DNA from: Pseudofrankia asymbiotica
GTDB taxonomy: Bacteria > Actinomycetota > Actinomycetes > Frankiales > Frankiaceae
Assembly (NCBI RefSeq): GCF_001983105.1
Contig: NZ_MOMC01000086.1
Coordinates: forward strand, 27,939-39,021
Reading direction: 5' to 3'
Length of the DNA: 11,083 nucleotides
Part shown: piece after piece, positions 1-7,839 of the stretch
Numbering within the stretch: the stretch's first letter is position 1
How the letters are laid out: every line of letters begins with the position of its first letter
Program-made: the position numbers and the translations under genes
Notes under the pieces: generated by a model
Databases searched by the model: none
What the model was told of the DNA's origin: nothing
Seen by the model: the letters and a program-made list of their open reading frames with translations, nothing else

Positions 1-1231
1 GCAGCCGCACCCTGCCCGTCGCGGCGTCCTCGATCTCGACCACCTTCTCCAGAAGCGCCAGTCTGTTGGAGTCCCGAGCCTCGGTGGCGAGCCGAGCCGC
101 CTGCCCGAGCAGCGTCGCGGCGGTCTCCTCATCGCCGTCCTTGTGCGCCTTGAGGCCCTTCTGTATAGCGTCGGCGAGCTCGGCCTGTCCGGTGTAGTGC
201 GCGACCGTGCCGTCGATCCGGGTGCTCAGCTCGACGTCGTCGGTCCAGGCGGCGAGGACCTTCGCCTCGGCGAGCGGCTCGTCGTCGACGACCAGGCGCA
301 CCCGGGCCGAGAGCTTCTCGACGCCGACCGGACCGGGGAGGATCTTGATACCCAGGTGGTACACCCGCTTTTCCTCGCCCCACGCGCCGGTCGGGTAGTC
401 CCTGGTCAGCGCGTCCACCACGACCGCGCCGCCGGTCAGGTCCGTGATGTCCGGGAGCACCTGCCGCAGGAACAACACCTCGGCGCCCCGCGGCGTCCAG
501 ACCCGCAAGGCCACCTTGTCGATCCCGCGGCCGAGGGCCGCCTCGACCATGGCACGGAAGTCGTCGGCCATCTCGTTCGGCTCGCGGATGAGGCCGACGT
601 CGCCGAGGAGCCGCTTGGCGATCCGCCGCAGCTGGGCCACCTCCCAGTCCGCGCCGACGCCGCGGCAGTCGCACTGGAACACGCCCTCGCACTGGCTCAG
701 CGCCTGGTCTAGCTCCGCCTCGCTCTGGCCGTTCTGGCCATCGGTGAGCAGGATCGCGTGGTGGATCGCGTCCGGCCTGGTCAGCATCAGCTCGCGCGCG
801 AGCAGCAGCCACTCGCCGATCGCGGTCCCGCCGCCCGCCTGCATCCTGCTCACCGCCGTCTTGGCCGCCTCCCGGGTGGCGGCGGAGGCGACGGCCAGGC
901 TGTGCCGTTCCGGGAAGATCTTCTTGGCGAAGTGCTCGCCCTGCACGACGGCGAACAGCACCCCGTCGCTCAGCGTGTCGATCGCGGCCCTCGCCGCCCG
1001 GCGTGCCTCAATGATCTTGTTACCGCCCATGGACCCCGAGCAGTCCAGCAGGATCACCTCCGCCGCCGTGCGAGCCGCCGTCGCAGCCGCCTTCCGACCG
1101 CCCGGCCGGGACCGGGCCTGGCCCTGCTCGGGCCCGCCGGCCCTGGCGGTGACCGTGACCACCGCGTGCACGTCCGTCCCGCCCGCGGGCAGGTACTTGT
1201 TCTGGTTGACCTCGGAGGTGAAGTCGGGCAT
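1..1231 (-). CDS. VWA domain protein, last visible gene of the PknG operon (C-terminus cut by window edge)
   Basis: About 410 residues are visible, starting MPDFTSEVNQNKY and open to position 1, so the true end is outside. The von Willebrand A fold begins near residue 58 and has an intact MIDAS metal site: D63-C-S-G-S67, the threonine T136 in GGGTAIGEW, and D164 in LLTDGQNG. It should bind Mg2+ or Mn2+ and a protein ligand. No signal peptide or membrane segment is visible, so it is probably cytoplasmic. A beta-rich region (about 220-340) and a helical segment with LLGQAARLATEARDSNRLAL follow. The start ATG overlaps the phosphatase stop by one base (TGATG), with a GGGGAGAGG ribosome site just upstream, so translation is probably coupled to the phosphatase gene. 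VWA proteins often act as scaffolds or partners of kinase systems. That role here is inferred from context; the ligand is unknown. Confidence 0.9.
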   Translation of the reverse strand, partial: MPDFTSEVNQNKYLPAGGTDVHAVVTVTARAGGPEQGQARSRPGGRKAAATAARTAAEVILLDCSGSMGGNKIIEARRAARAAIDTLSDGVLFAVVQGEHFAKKIFPERHSLAVASAATREAAKTAVSRMQAGGGTAIGEWLLLARELMLTRPDAIHHAILLTDGQNGQSEAELDQALSQCEGVFQCDCRGVGADWEVAQLRRIAKRLLGDVGLIREPNEMADDFRAMVEAALGRGIDKVALRVWTPRGAEVLFLRQVLPDITDLTGGAVVVDALTRDYPTGAWGEEKRVYHLGIKILPGPVGVEKLSARVRLVVDDEPLAEAKVLAAWTDDVELSTRIDGTVAHYTGQAELADAIQKGLKAHKDGDEETAATLLGQAARLATEARDSNRLALLEKVVEIEDAATGRVRL

Positions 1232-2811
1232 CAGCCTCTCCCCGGCATGTCGATGACGACGACGGTGATGTTGTCGCGGCCGCCCGCGCGCAGCGCGACC
1301 GTGGTGAGATGCCGGGCGACCGCGAGCGCCGACGCGCCGGGTGGGAGCGCCGCGACATGCGCGGCCAGCTCCGTGACGCCCGAGGCGTAGTTCCACAGCC
1401 CGTCCGTGCAGACCACGATCCGCGCGGGGCCGGTGACCGGCACGACGGCGATCCGCGGCCGCGCCTCGCCGCGGTCGGGGCTGAGCCAGCGGGTGATGGT
1501 GTGCGCGCCGGGGGCCGTGTCGGCGGCCTCCGGCGGGATGAGGCCGGCGCGCACGGCCTCGGCGGCGAGGGTGTCATCGGCGGTCAGCCGCAGCATGCCG
1601 CCGTCCGCGCCGAGCAGGTAGACCCGGCTGTCGCCCAGCCACCCGACCGTGACGTCGGTACCGGTGACGACGGCCGCGGCGAAGGTGCACGACGGCGCCG
1701 GGTCGCCGGGCGGCGCGGCGCCCATGGCCCGCTGGGCCCGCTCCGTCGCCACGCGCAGTCCGCCGGCCACCGCGGGCGCGTGGGGGTTCGCCGCGGTGAG
1801 CCACTCCGCCAGCAGATCCGTCGCCGTCCTGGCGGCGGTGCCGGCGGCCGGACCCGAGCCGGGCACCGTGGAGACGCCGTCGCAGACGACGGCGACGACC
1901 GCCGTCCCGGTTCCGTCCGCCGACGCGGGGTCCGGCCACGCGACGAGGCGCAGGCCCATCGCGTCCTCGTTGTCGCGGTGGACGAGCCCACGGTCGCTGA
2001 CGCCCGCGAGCCGCCCGAGGTCGACCTCCAGGTGGTCGCCGGAGCGGGCCGAGCCCTGCCGCAGGCCGCAGCTGAGGCAGTAGCCGTCCTCGTCGACCGA
2101 GGCCGAGGCGCACGCCGGGCACGGCCCGTCCAGCCCGGCGAGCCCGGGACCCGCGGCGGGCGCCGGGGCCTCCAGCGACACCGTCGACCCCTGGGAGGAG
2201 GTCGAACCCAGCGAGACGGTCGGCTCCACGCCGCTCGCCTCCCGCGCGGTCGCTTCCACCCCGGTGGCATCAGCGCGTGCGTCCGACGCCTCCGGTACGG
2301 CCGTGGCCGGCGAGCCGGCTGTCTCCGGCGGCGCGGTCACCCCCGACGCCGTCGGCCTCGACCCCGGCGCTGTCGAGCCCGCCGCGGCCGCCGTGGCCGG
2401 TTTCGGCGCGCCGATGGAATCTGGCACATCGGCGGGGTCCGGCGAGCTGGCCGGGAAGGCTGACGCCTGTTCGCCGGACGCCCCGGGAGGGGGCACCGCC
2501 GGGAGGACCGCCCCGCACTGCTCGCAGTAGAGGTCCGAGTCGGCCGCCTCCGCCAGGCATGCCTGGCAGAGCCGCACCGCCACGGTCCCCTCGCCCGCGC
2601 CGCCCGCGTCTGCCGCGCCGCCCGCGTCTGCCGCGCCGCCCGCGTCCGCCGCGCCGCCCGCGTCCGCCGGGTCGGCCGCGTCCGCCGGGCTGGCCGCGAC
2701 CAGCCTGTCCGCCGGGGCGGACTCGGCCGACGTGGCCGGCGTGACGGTGTGGGCGGCGTGGTCGCCGACGCTGCTCGGCTCCCGGGCGCTGGCCTGTCCG
2801 GCCGGCGCCAT
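1231..2811 (-). CDS. PP2C-family Ser/Thr protein phosphatase with two N-terminal zinc ribbons
   Basis: A 526-residue protein. The PP2C (PPM) catalytic domain covers roughly 265-523 and keeps the metal-binding and active-site motifs: R279-D-N-E-D283, C310-D311-G (the DG motif), G393-D-S-R396, T469-D470-G471, and G511-R-D-N514. It should therefore be an active Mn/Mg-dependent phosphatase. The N-terminal half is a low-complexity Ala/Asp/Gly/Pro linker holding two four-cysteine ribbons, C82/C85/C96/C99 and C231/C234/C245/C248, each ending in a YCxxCG knuckle like those in the kinase encoded just upstream. An 18-bp tandem repeat encodes (AGGAAD)n at about residues 51-73. No membrane segment is seen, so it is predicted to be cytoplasmic. 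Its ATG overlaps the kinase stop codon (TGATG). The natural inference is that it reverses PknG phosphorylation of PknG itself or of its substrates; this is not shown by sequence. Confidence 0.95.
   Translation of the reverse strand: MAPAGQASAREPSSVGDHAAHTVTPATSAESAPADRLVAASPADAADPADAGGAADAGGAADAGGAADAGGAGEGTVAVRLCQACLAEAADSDLYCEQCGAVLPAVPPPGASGEQASAFPASSPDPADVPDSIGAPKPATAAAAGSTAPGSRPTASGVTAPPETAGSPATAVPEASDARADATGVEATAREASGVEPTVSLGSTSSQGSTVSLEAPAPAAGPGLAGLDGPCPACASASVDEDGYCLSCGLRQGSARSGDHLEVDLGRLAGVSDRGLVHRDNEDAMGLRLVAWPDPASADGTGTAVVAVVCDGVSTVPGSGPAAGTAARTATDLLAEWLTAANPHAPAVAGGLRVATERAQRAMGAAPPGDPAPSCTFAAAVVTGTDVTVGWLGDSRVYLLGADGGMLRLTADDTLAAEAVRAGLIPPEAADTAPGAHTITRWLSPDRGEARPRIAVVPVTGPARIVVCTDGLWNYASGVTELAAHVAALPPGASALAVARHLTTVALRAGGRDNITVVVIDMPGRG
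2597..2668 (-). repeat. 18-bp tandem repeat, four copies, inside the phosphatase gene
   Basis: Four head-to-tail copies of an 18-bp unit (plus strand gcgccgcccgcgtcYgcc) start at 2597, 2615, 2633 and 2651. The last two copies differ from the first two at one base (t to c). Degenerate related sequence continues to about 2700. In frame it encodes a six-residue Ala-Gly-Gly-Ala-Ala-Asp repeat ahead of the first zinc ribbon. The unit is a multiple of three, so copy-number changes would keep the frame. Confidence 0.9.
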
Positions 2812-5276
2812 CAGACCAGCGTCCTGGGACGGACGCTGTTCGCGAGGTCGACCAGCTCGTAGCGGATGGCGGCGCTCGGCGCCTGCTTGGCCATCTCCCG
2901 GTAGACCCGCTCGAGGGCGAACCGCAGGTCGGTCTCCCGCAGCTGGGCCCCCGCGACCTTGACGTCGTCGGCGTCCGCCAGCGCGCCCGAGGCGACCAGA
3001 TCGACCGCGGCGGCGAGCAGGTCGCGGGTGAGCGCCGCGCGCCGTACCTCGTCGAGCCGGGGACCCTGGCCGGCACCGAGCCGGGCGAGTACCCGGGACG
3101 CCTTGGCGATGTCATCCCGGCTGGGCGTTCCCGCCGCCGTCACCGTGCCGAGCACCCGGGCGAGCCGGATCTGCGCGTCCAGGTGGGCCGCCGAGGACGG
3201 CGGGACCCGCTGGTATGCCGCCACGGCCCCCGTCCGGTCGCCCCGGGCGGTGCGGACCCTGGCGAGCCCGAACGCCGCGCTGGTGAACCCGTCGTCGGTG
3301 CGCGAGACGATGTCGTACATCCTCTCGGCATGCGCCAGGGCGCCGTCGACCTCGGCGGCGAGCGCGAGCGCGAGCTTCGGCGCGAGCTCGCCCGGCGCCT
3401 GGGAGTAGACCCGGTCGAACGCGCCCCTGGCCGCCGCCGCGTCGCCGCCCGTGAGCGCGAGCAGCCCTCGGTAGTACTCGACCCGCCACTCCCAGGGATC
3501 CTCGTCGGCGACCTGGTCGAGCAGCTGGCCGGCCTCGGCCGCCTCGCCCGCCTCCATCAGGGCGCGGGCCCGTCGCAGCCGCACCTCGACGGTCTGGGGG
3601 CTGATCGCGGCGAGCAGCTGGGCGAGTGCTGCGGGGTCGCTGTCCGGCAGGGCCGCCAGGGTGCTGGCCGCCTGGTCGGCGGGGTCGACCCGCAGCGCCG
3701 GCAGCACCGCCCACGGCGGCTCGGCCCTGGTGCCGTCCAGGTCCTCGCCCGTGAGGTGGCTGTCGCCGGCGAACAGCCGGCTCGGCGCCGGCACCGGCCT
3801 GCCGCCCTCGGCGGCGACGATCTCGCGCAGCACGCCCAGCAGCTCGTCGTACATCTCGTCGGCGCTGGTGAACCGGTCGTCGGGCTGCGGCGCGGTCGAC
3901 TTGCGCAGGAACCGGTAGAGCGAGTCATACCGGACCAACGGTGGGTGCTCCGAGGTCGGTGGGAGGCGATACCGGTAGGTCGACGTGTTGCCGCGGAAGT
4001 TCAGGATCAGCGCGGCGAGCGTCCGCCCGATCGTGTACAGGTCGGAGGCGACCGATGGCCCCTGCCTGGCCACCTCCGGCGCCTGGTAGCCGGGCGTGCC
4101 GTAGATCGCCCCGCCGACGGCGTCGAGCCGGCGAACGGCGCCGAGATCGATGAGCTTCACCGCGTCCCTGGCGAGCATGACGTTGTCCGGCTTGAAGTCG
4201 CAGAACACCAGACCGTTGCGGTGCAGGTAGGCGAACGCGGGCAGCACGGCGAGGATGAAGGAGATCGCCTGGGCTACCGGCAGGGGGTCCGGGTTGCCGC
4301 CGGCCGCGTCGCGGCGGCGCTTGAGCAGCTCGCGCAGCGACGTCCCGCCGACGTACTCCATGACGATGTAGCCGCTGCCGGCATGTTCCACGAACGTGTA
4401 GATCTTGACGATCGCGGGATGGTCGACGGAGGCGAGGAACCGGCGCTCGGCGACGGCCGCGGCGTAGGCATCGGCGTCACCAGCGTCGAGCATGCCCTTG
4501 AGCACGACCCAGAACGTCTCGTGAACGCCGGTGTCACGGGCCAGGTAGATCCAGCCCTGGCCGCCGTGCGCGATCGCGCCCTCGATCTGGTACTGGCCCG
4601 CCCGGTCTCCCTTGGAGAGCGCCGGCACGAACGAGAACGGCGACCGGCACTTGCCGCAGAACCCCTTGGCCCTGGCCGGCCGCTTGGCGGTGCCGCGCCC
4701 GACCGGCTGCTTGCAGTCGGGGTTGGGGCAGAAGCGGCGGCTCTCGGGGACCTGCGGGTCGGCGAGCACCATCGAGGTCGGGTCGGGCGCCGGCAGCTCC
4801 GGCACCTCGACGAGACCCGCGCCGAGCCGGCTGCGCGGCCCGGTCGTGCGCGTCGACTTGCGGGAACGGCCCGACCGGCTGCTCCCGGACCCGCCGGCGC
4901 TCCCGCTCCCGCTTCCGCTCCCGCTTCCGGTCCCGCTTCCGGTCCCGCCGCCGGCGCCGGGGGTGGCGCTCCCGATCCCACCGGCGCCAGCGCCGGCGCC
5001 GGGCTGGGCGCTCCCGCCCGCGGCCGAGCCCACATGGGTCCCGCAGACGTCGCAGTAGCCGTCGCCGGCGACGTTCCCGTCACAGGTGGGGTCCGCGCAG
5101 CCGTTCGGGCCTCTGGCGCTGGGCTGGCCGGACGCGGACGCCTGGCCAGCCACGGCCGGTGGCACGTGGGCGGCCGGTGGCACGTAGAAGGTGCCGCACC
5201 TGTCGCAGTAGCCGTCGGCGTCGATCGTGCCGTCCGGGCAGTCGTTCTCCGGGCAGGGGATGCCCTTGGATGTCAT
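2811..5276 (-). CDS. pknG: PknG-type serine/threonine protein kinase with zinc ribbons, rubredoxin-like module and TPR-like tail
   Basis: An 821-residue predicted cytoplasmic kinase. Order of parts: two small zinc ribbons (C8/C13/C24/C27 and C60/C65/C75/C78); a Gly/Ser linker (about 85-135); a basic Thr/Ser stretch (about 134-150); a rubredoxin-like module (C183/C188 and C207/C210); the kinase domain (about 229-487); and a helical TPR-like tail ending in RYELVDLANSVRPRTLV, close to the mycobacterial PknG C-terminus from memory. Kinase motifs: Gly loop AHGGQG 236-241, catalytic K260, C359-D360-F-K-P-D-N364, D377-L-G, and GTPGYQAPE 393-401. A Cys, not Arg, precedes the catalytic Asp (non-RD kinase), as expected for PknG, which is not activated by loop phosphorylation. 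In mycobacteria PknG phosphorylates GarA. Start chosen at ATG 5276 with GGAGGAGG upstream; an in-frame GTG at 5297 lies ahead of that ribosome site and is unlikely. The ATG overlaps the preceding gene by four bases. Confidence 0.95.
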   Translation of the reverse strand: MTSKGIPCPENDCPDGTIDADGYCDRCGTFYVPPAAHVPPAVAGQASASGQPSARGPNGCADPTCDGNVAGDGYCDVCGTHVGSAAGGSAQPGAGAGAGGIGSATPGAGGGTGSGTGSGSGSGSGSAGGSGSSRSGRSRKSTRTTGPRSRLGAGLVEVPELPAPDPTSMVLADPQVPESRRFCPNPDCKQPVGRGTAKRPARAKGFCGKCRSPFSFVPALSKGDRAGQYQIEGAIAHGGQGWIYLARDTGVHETFWVVLKGMLDAGDADAYAAAVAERRFLASVDHPAIVKIYTFVEHAGSGYIVMEYVGGTSLRELLKRRRDAAGGNPDPLPVAQAISFILAVLPAFAYLHRNGLVFCDFKPDNVMLARDAVKLIDLGAVRRLDAVGGAIYGTPGYQAPEVARQGPSVASDLYTIGRTLAALILNFRGNTSTYRYRLPPTSEHPPLVRYDSLYRFLRKSTAPQPDDRFTSADEMYDELLGVLREIVAAEGGRPVPAPSRLFAGDSHLTGEDLDGTRAEPPWAVLPALRVDPADQAASTLAALPDSDPAALAQLLAAISPQTVEVRLRRARALMEAGEAAEAGQLLDQVADEDPWEWRVEYYRGLLALTGGDAAAARGAFDRVYSQAPGELAPKLALALAAEVDGALAHAERMYDIVSRTDDGFTSAAFGLARVRTARGDRTGAVAAYQRVPPSSAAHLDAQIRLARVLGTVTAAGTPSRDDIAKASRVLARLGAGQGPRLDEVRRAALTRDLLAAAVDLVASGALADADDVKVAGAQLRETDLRFALERVYREMAKQAPSAAIRYELVDLANSVRPRTLV
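4911..4946 (-). repeat. 12-bp tandem repeat encoding the Gly-Ser linker of PknG
   Basis: Three adjacent copies of a 12-bp unit (plus strand gcttccgSTccc, S being c or g) start at 4911, 4923 and 4935, with a partial copy on the left. They encode the (Gly-Ser)n part of the linker between the N-terminal zinc ribbons and the rubredoxin-like module. Likely a flexible spacer whose length can vary by slippage without breaking the frame. Confidence 0.8.
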
Positions 5277-6706
5277 CCCGCCTCCTCCGTGTCCCACGCG
5301 GCGTTGCCCGTCACGCGGTCGTCGTGCGCGGTGCCCCCGGCTCGCCCGCGGGAGCGGGCCGACGGCGCGGCGGGCGGCATCCGGGCCGGCACCCCGCCGG
5401 TCCCGCTGGCCCCGCCGCGACCGGCGGTGACCGCCGCCGCGTATCCGTGGACGAGGTCGCCGGCGAGGTCCAGATCGCTGGGAGCGATGTAGAGCGCATC
5501 ATGGGCCCGCCGGTGCAGCGCTATGAGATCCGGGTCCTCGGCGCTGCCGTCGGCGGCGGCCTTCGCGTGCAGCGCCCCGAGCAGCCCACGCAGCTCGTCG
5601 CGCCGCCGCAGCGGCGCGGCGTTCTCCTCGGCGACCTCACGGGCCCGCCGCAGCGTCGCCTCGGCGGTACCGCGCCAGGCCAACAGCCCGCGGGCCGCCC
5701 CCGGCCAGTCGCCGCCGGCGGCGGCGTCGACCAGCCGGTCCAGCCACGGGCGCAGCCCGCGGCGTGGGTCGGCCAGCCAGCCCTCGTCCAGCCGCGCCAG
5801 TGCCGCCCGGGCGCCCGCGACCCGCTCGACCGTCCTGCGCGCGTGGCGTTCACCCTCGGCCGCGACGGAGAGGACCTCGGCCAGCAGCGTCTCGGCGGCG
5901 CGCAGGTCAGCCGGGAGTGAGCCACGGGCGCGCCCGAGCACGCCGAGGACGGCGTCGGCCTCGTCGACCGCCGCGGCCGCCGCGGCGAGGTCCGCCGCCT
6001 GGGCCGACAGCGGGTCGGCGGCGACGGCCGACCCGTGCGCGCGCACCGCCGCCCTCGCGTCGGCGAGCTCCGGCAGGTCCGCCAGGCCGAGCCGGGCGGC
6101 GTCGACGGTGAGCTCGGCCAGCCGCCGCTCGGCGGCCGAGAGCTGGCCGACGCTCGACGCCCAGGCGGCGACGACCGCGTTCACGTCCCGCCGGACCGCC
6201 TCGACGACCTCGCTCGTCCCGTCCAGCAGATCCTCGGGGTAGGCGGCGATGCCCGAGGCCGGGCCAGCCGGCGGGCGCGGGACGGGCGCGCCCCCTTTCG
6301 CGGGAGCGGCGGAGGCGCCCGCGCTGGTGGCACCCGCGCCGGGAGCGGCCGCGTCGGCGTCGCCGCCGCCTGCCGCCGGCGGGGCGGGCGGCCGTGGCTG
6401 CGACGCGCGGTGCAGGAGTGCCTCCAGCTCCGCGAGCCGACGCGGGCCCAGCCAGGTCCGGTCGCCGCGCAGCGTCTCCGCCTGACGGATCACGCCGGAC
6501 AGCAGCAGGTGGCGCTCCCACAGCCAGTCGAGCCGGGCGCGCACCGCCCTGGAGCGCTCGGCCGTGGCGCCGGTCCGCGCCGCGGGGTCGAGCAGGGCCC
6601 GGTTGGCGTCGGTGTCGAGCTCGAGCAGCGCGGCGCCCAGCCCGGCCGCGCCGGCGCGCAGCTGGTCGAGCGTCGTGTCCAGTGCCGACAGGGACCCGGC
6701 CGCCAT
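5273..6706 (-). CDS. Conserved-looking helical protein of unknown function, between glnH and pknG
   Basis: A 477-residue Ala/Leu/Arg-rich protein with no cysteine, no signal peptide and no membrane segment. It shows an N-terminal helical block (1-102, with the aromatic motif RLDWLWERHLLLSG at about 58-71), a Pro/Ala/Gly linker (about 103-152), a long helical and probably coiled-coil region (about 155-360), a more specific C-terminal motif (about 368-425, with ELRGLLGALHAKA and AHDALYIAPSDLDLAGDLV), and a disordered tail. I do not recognise an enzyme fold. From memory, similar proteins accompany PknG loci in other high-GC actinomycetes. Its position between sensor and kinase genes, and the four-base ATGA overlap with pknG, suggest a structural partner or adaptor; that is inference. 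Start: ATG 6706, six bases after the glnH stop. A GTG one codon upstream (6709) is equally possible. Confidence 0.85.
   Translation of the reverse strand: MAAGSLSALDTTLDQLRAGAAGLGAALLELDTDANRALLDPAARTGATAERSRAVRARLDWLWERHLLLSGVIRQAETLRGDRTWLGPRRLAELEALLHRASQPRPPAPPAAGGGDADAAAPGAGATSAGASAAPAKGGAPVPRPPAGPASGIAAYPEDLLDGTSEVVEAVRRDVNAVVAAWASSVGQLSAAERRLAELTVDAARLGLADLPELADARAAVRAHGSAVAADPLSAQAADLAAAAAAVDEADAVLGVLGRARGSLPADLRAAETLLAEVLSVAAEGERHARRTVERVAGARAALARLDEGWLADPRRGLRPWLDRLVDAAAGGDWPGAARGLLAWRGTAEATLRRAREVAEENAAPLRRRDELRGLLGALHAKAAADGSAEDPDLIALHRRAHDALYIAPSDLDLAGDLVHGYAAAVTAGRGGASGTGGVPARMPPAAPSARSRGRAGGTAHDDRVTGNAAWDTEEAG
5281..5288 (-). promoter_or_regulatory. Ribosome binding site of pknG (decides its start)
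   Basis: The minus strand reads GGAGGAGG followed by CGGG and the ATG at 5276. This strong Shine-Dalgarno lies between the in-frame GTG at 5297 and the ATG, so it can serve only the ATG. It sits inside the end of the upstream gene. Confidence 0.85.
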
Positions 6707-6712
6707 CACGCC

Positions 6713-7828
6713 TCAGTCCCGGTAGAGCGCCGCGGGCGGCGACGGCGGCGGCTTGAGCGGTGGGTCGATGTCCCCCAGCCAGGTCTGCGCGATCTGATCC
6801 CAGCGTCCGCTCGCCACGACCCGCGCGAGCACGCCGTTGACGAACCGTGTCAGCTCGGGATGGTCGAGGCTCACCGCGACCGCGTCCGGTTCCGTGTCCA
6901 GGACGCCGCCGACGATCTCCGTCCGCGGGTCCTGCTGCACCATGCCGACCAGGATCGTGTCGTCGGTCGAGATCGCTTCCACGTCGCCGTTCTGCAGCGC
7001 GAGCAGGCAGTCGCCGTCGCCCGGCAGGCCGACGGGGATCGGGTGCGAGGCGGCGTCGGCCACGTGCTGCAGCGAGGTGGTCCCCGCCGCCGAGCAGACC
7101 TTCTTGCCGCCGAGGTCCTCGATCCCGTGGTAGGGCGAGCCCTTCAGGACGAGCACCTTGGCCTGGGCCTCGTAGTACGGCACCGAGAAGTCGACCTGGG
7201 TGCGGCGCGGGCAGTTCGTCGTCATCGTCGCCACGACGATGTCGGCCTCGTTGTTCTGGATCACGGGGATGCGCTCGGAGTTGACGAGCGCCCGGAACTT
7301 CAGATGCTTCTCGTCGGCGCCGTCCGGGCCGAAGATCGCCTTCGCGATCTCCTTCGCGATGTCGATGTCGAAGCCCTCGAAGCGCGCTTCGTCCTCCCCG
7401 TCGCCCTGCCCCGCGGCCGTGTTGATCGCGCCGAACGGCGGCGCGTCGGACAGGACTCCCGCGATGAGATAGCCGCGCTCGGCGATCTTCGCCATGAAGC
7501 TCTCGGCGGGCATCGCGCCTGGCGCGGGCATGACCGCCGGCGGGCGCAGGCTGACCCTCGGGTCGCCGCAGTCCAGCGCGGGTGACGGCGAGGACGTCGT
7601 GGACGGGTTCGACGGGGTGGCGTCGGAGGCGTTCGTCAACGGCAGCGGGCGGCCGGCGTCCGGCAGCGGGCTCGTGACCGTCCCGCAGCCGGCGGCCAGC
7701 AGTGCGACCACGACCAGGCCGAGGGACGCGCGCGCGCCCACGCCCCCACCCGCGCGCCGCGCGCCCCTGCGCCGCGTGCCCGCGCGCCACGGGTGACGGC
7801 TGGGAAGGAGCTGATGGCCGCGCGTCAT
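6713..7828 (-). CDS. glnH: Glutamate/aspartate-binding lipoprotein, family 3 solute-binding protein
   Basis: A 371-residue exported lipoprotein. It has a long basic N-region (RRRGARR), a hydrophobic core about 35-46 and a lipobox ending at C48 (LLAAGC), then a Pro/Ser/Thr spacer. The solute-binding family 3 fold follows, with FEGFDIDIAKEIAKAIFG (150-167), the TMTTNCPRRTQVDFSVPYYEA segment (about 201-221) and STDDTILVGM (287-296). C245 and C274 are placed as in related binding proteins that form a disulfide. No ABC permease or ATPase gene adjoins it; its partner is the GlnX gene upstream. In mycobacteria GlnH binds aspartate and glutamate and signals through GlnX to PknG, so a sensing role rather than transport is likely. 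Start ATG 7828 lies 11 bases after the glnX stop, with a GTGAGG ribosome site. Longer in-frame extensions would overlap glnX by hundreds of bases. Confidence 0.93.
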   Translation of the reverse strand: MTRGHQLLPSRHPWRAGTRRRGARRAGGGVGARASLGLVVVALLAAGCGTVTSPLPDAGRPLPLTNASDATPSNPSTTSSPSPALDCGDPRVSLRPPAVMPAPGAMPAESFMAKIAERGYLIAGVLSDAPPFGAINTAAGQGDGEDEARFEGFDIDIAKEIAKAIFGPDGADEKHLKFRALVNSERIPVIQNNEADIVVATMTTNCPRRTQVDFSVPYYEAQAKVLVLKGSPYHGIEDLGGKKVCSAAGTTSLQHVADAASHPIPVGLPGDGDCLLALQNGDVEAISTDDTILVGMVQQDPRTEIVGGVLDTEPDAVAVSLDHPELTRFVNGVLARVVASGRWDQIAQTWLGDIDPPLKPPPSPPAALYRD

Positions 7829-7839
7829 GTGTCGCCGCC

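Noticed and set aside
3183..5492. 769-codon open frame on the plus strand opposite pknG
   Set aside because: It is antisense to a clear PknG with all kinase motifs. Its translation is Arg/Gly/Ala-rich without any domain; long empty frames are expected at this GC content.
6035..7585. 516-codon plus-strand frame opposite the unknown gene and glnH
   Set aside because: It spans two real genes on the other strand, has no domain or ribosome site, and has a shadow-like composition.
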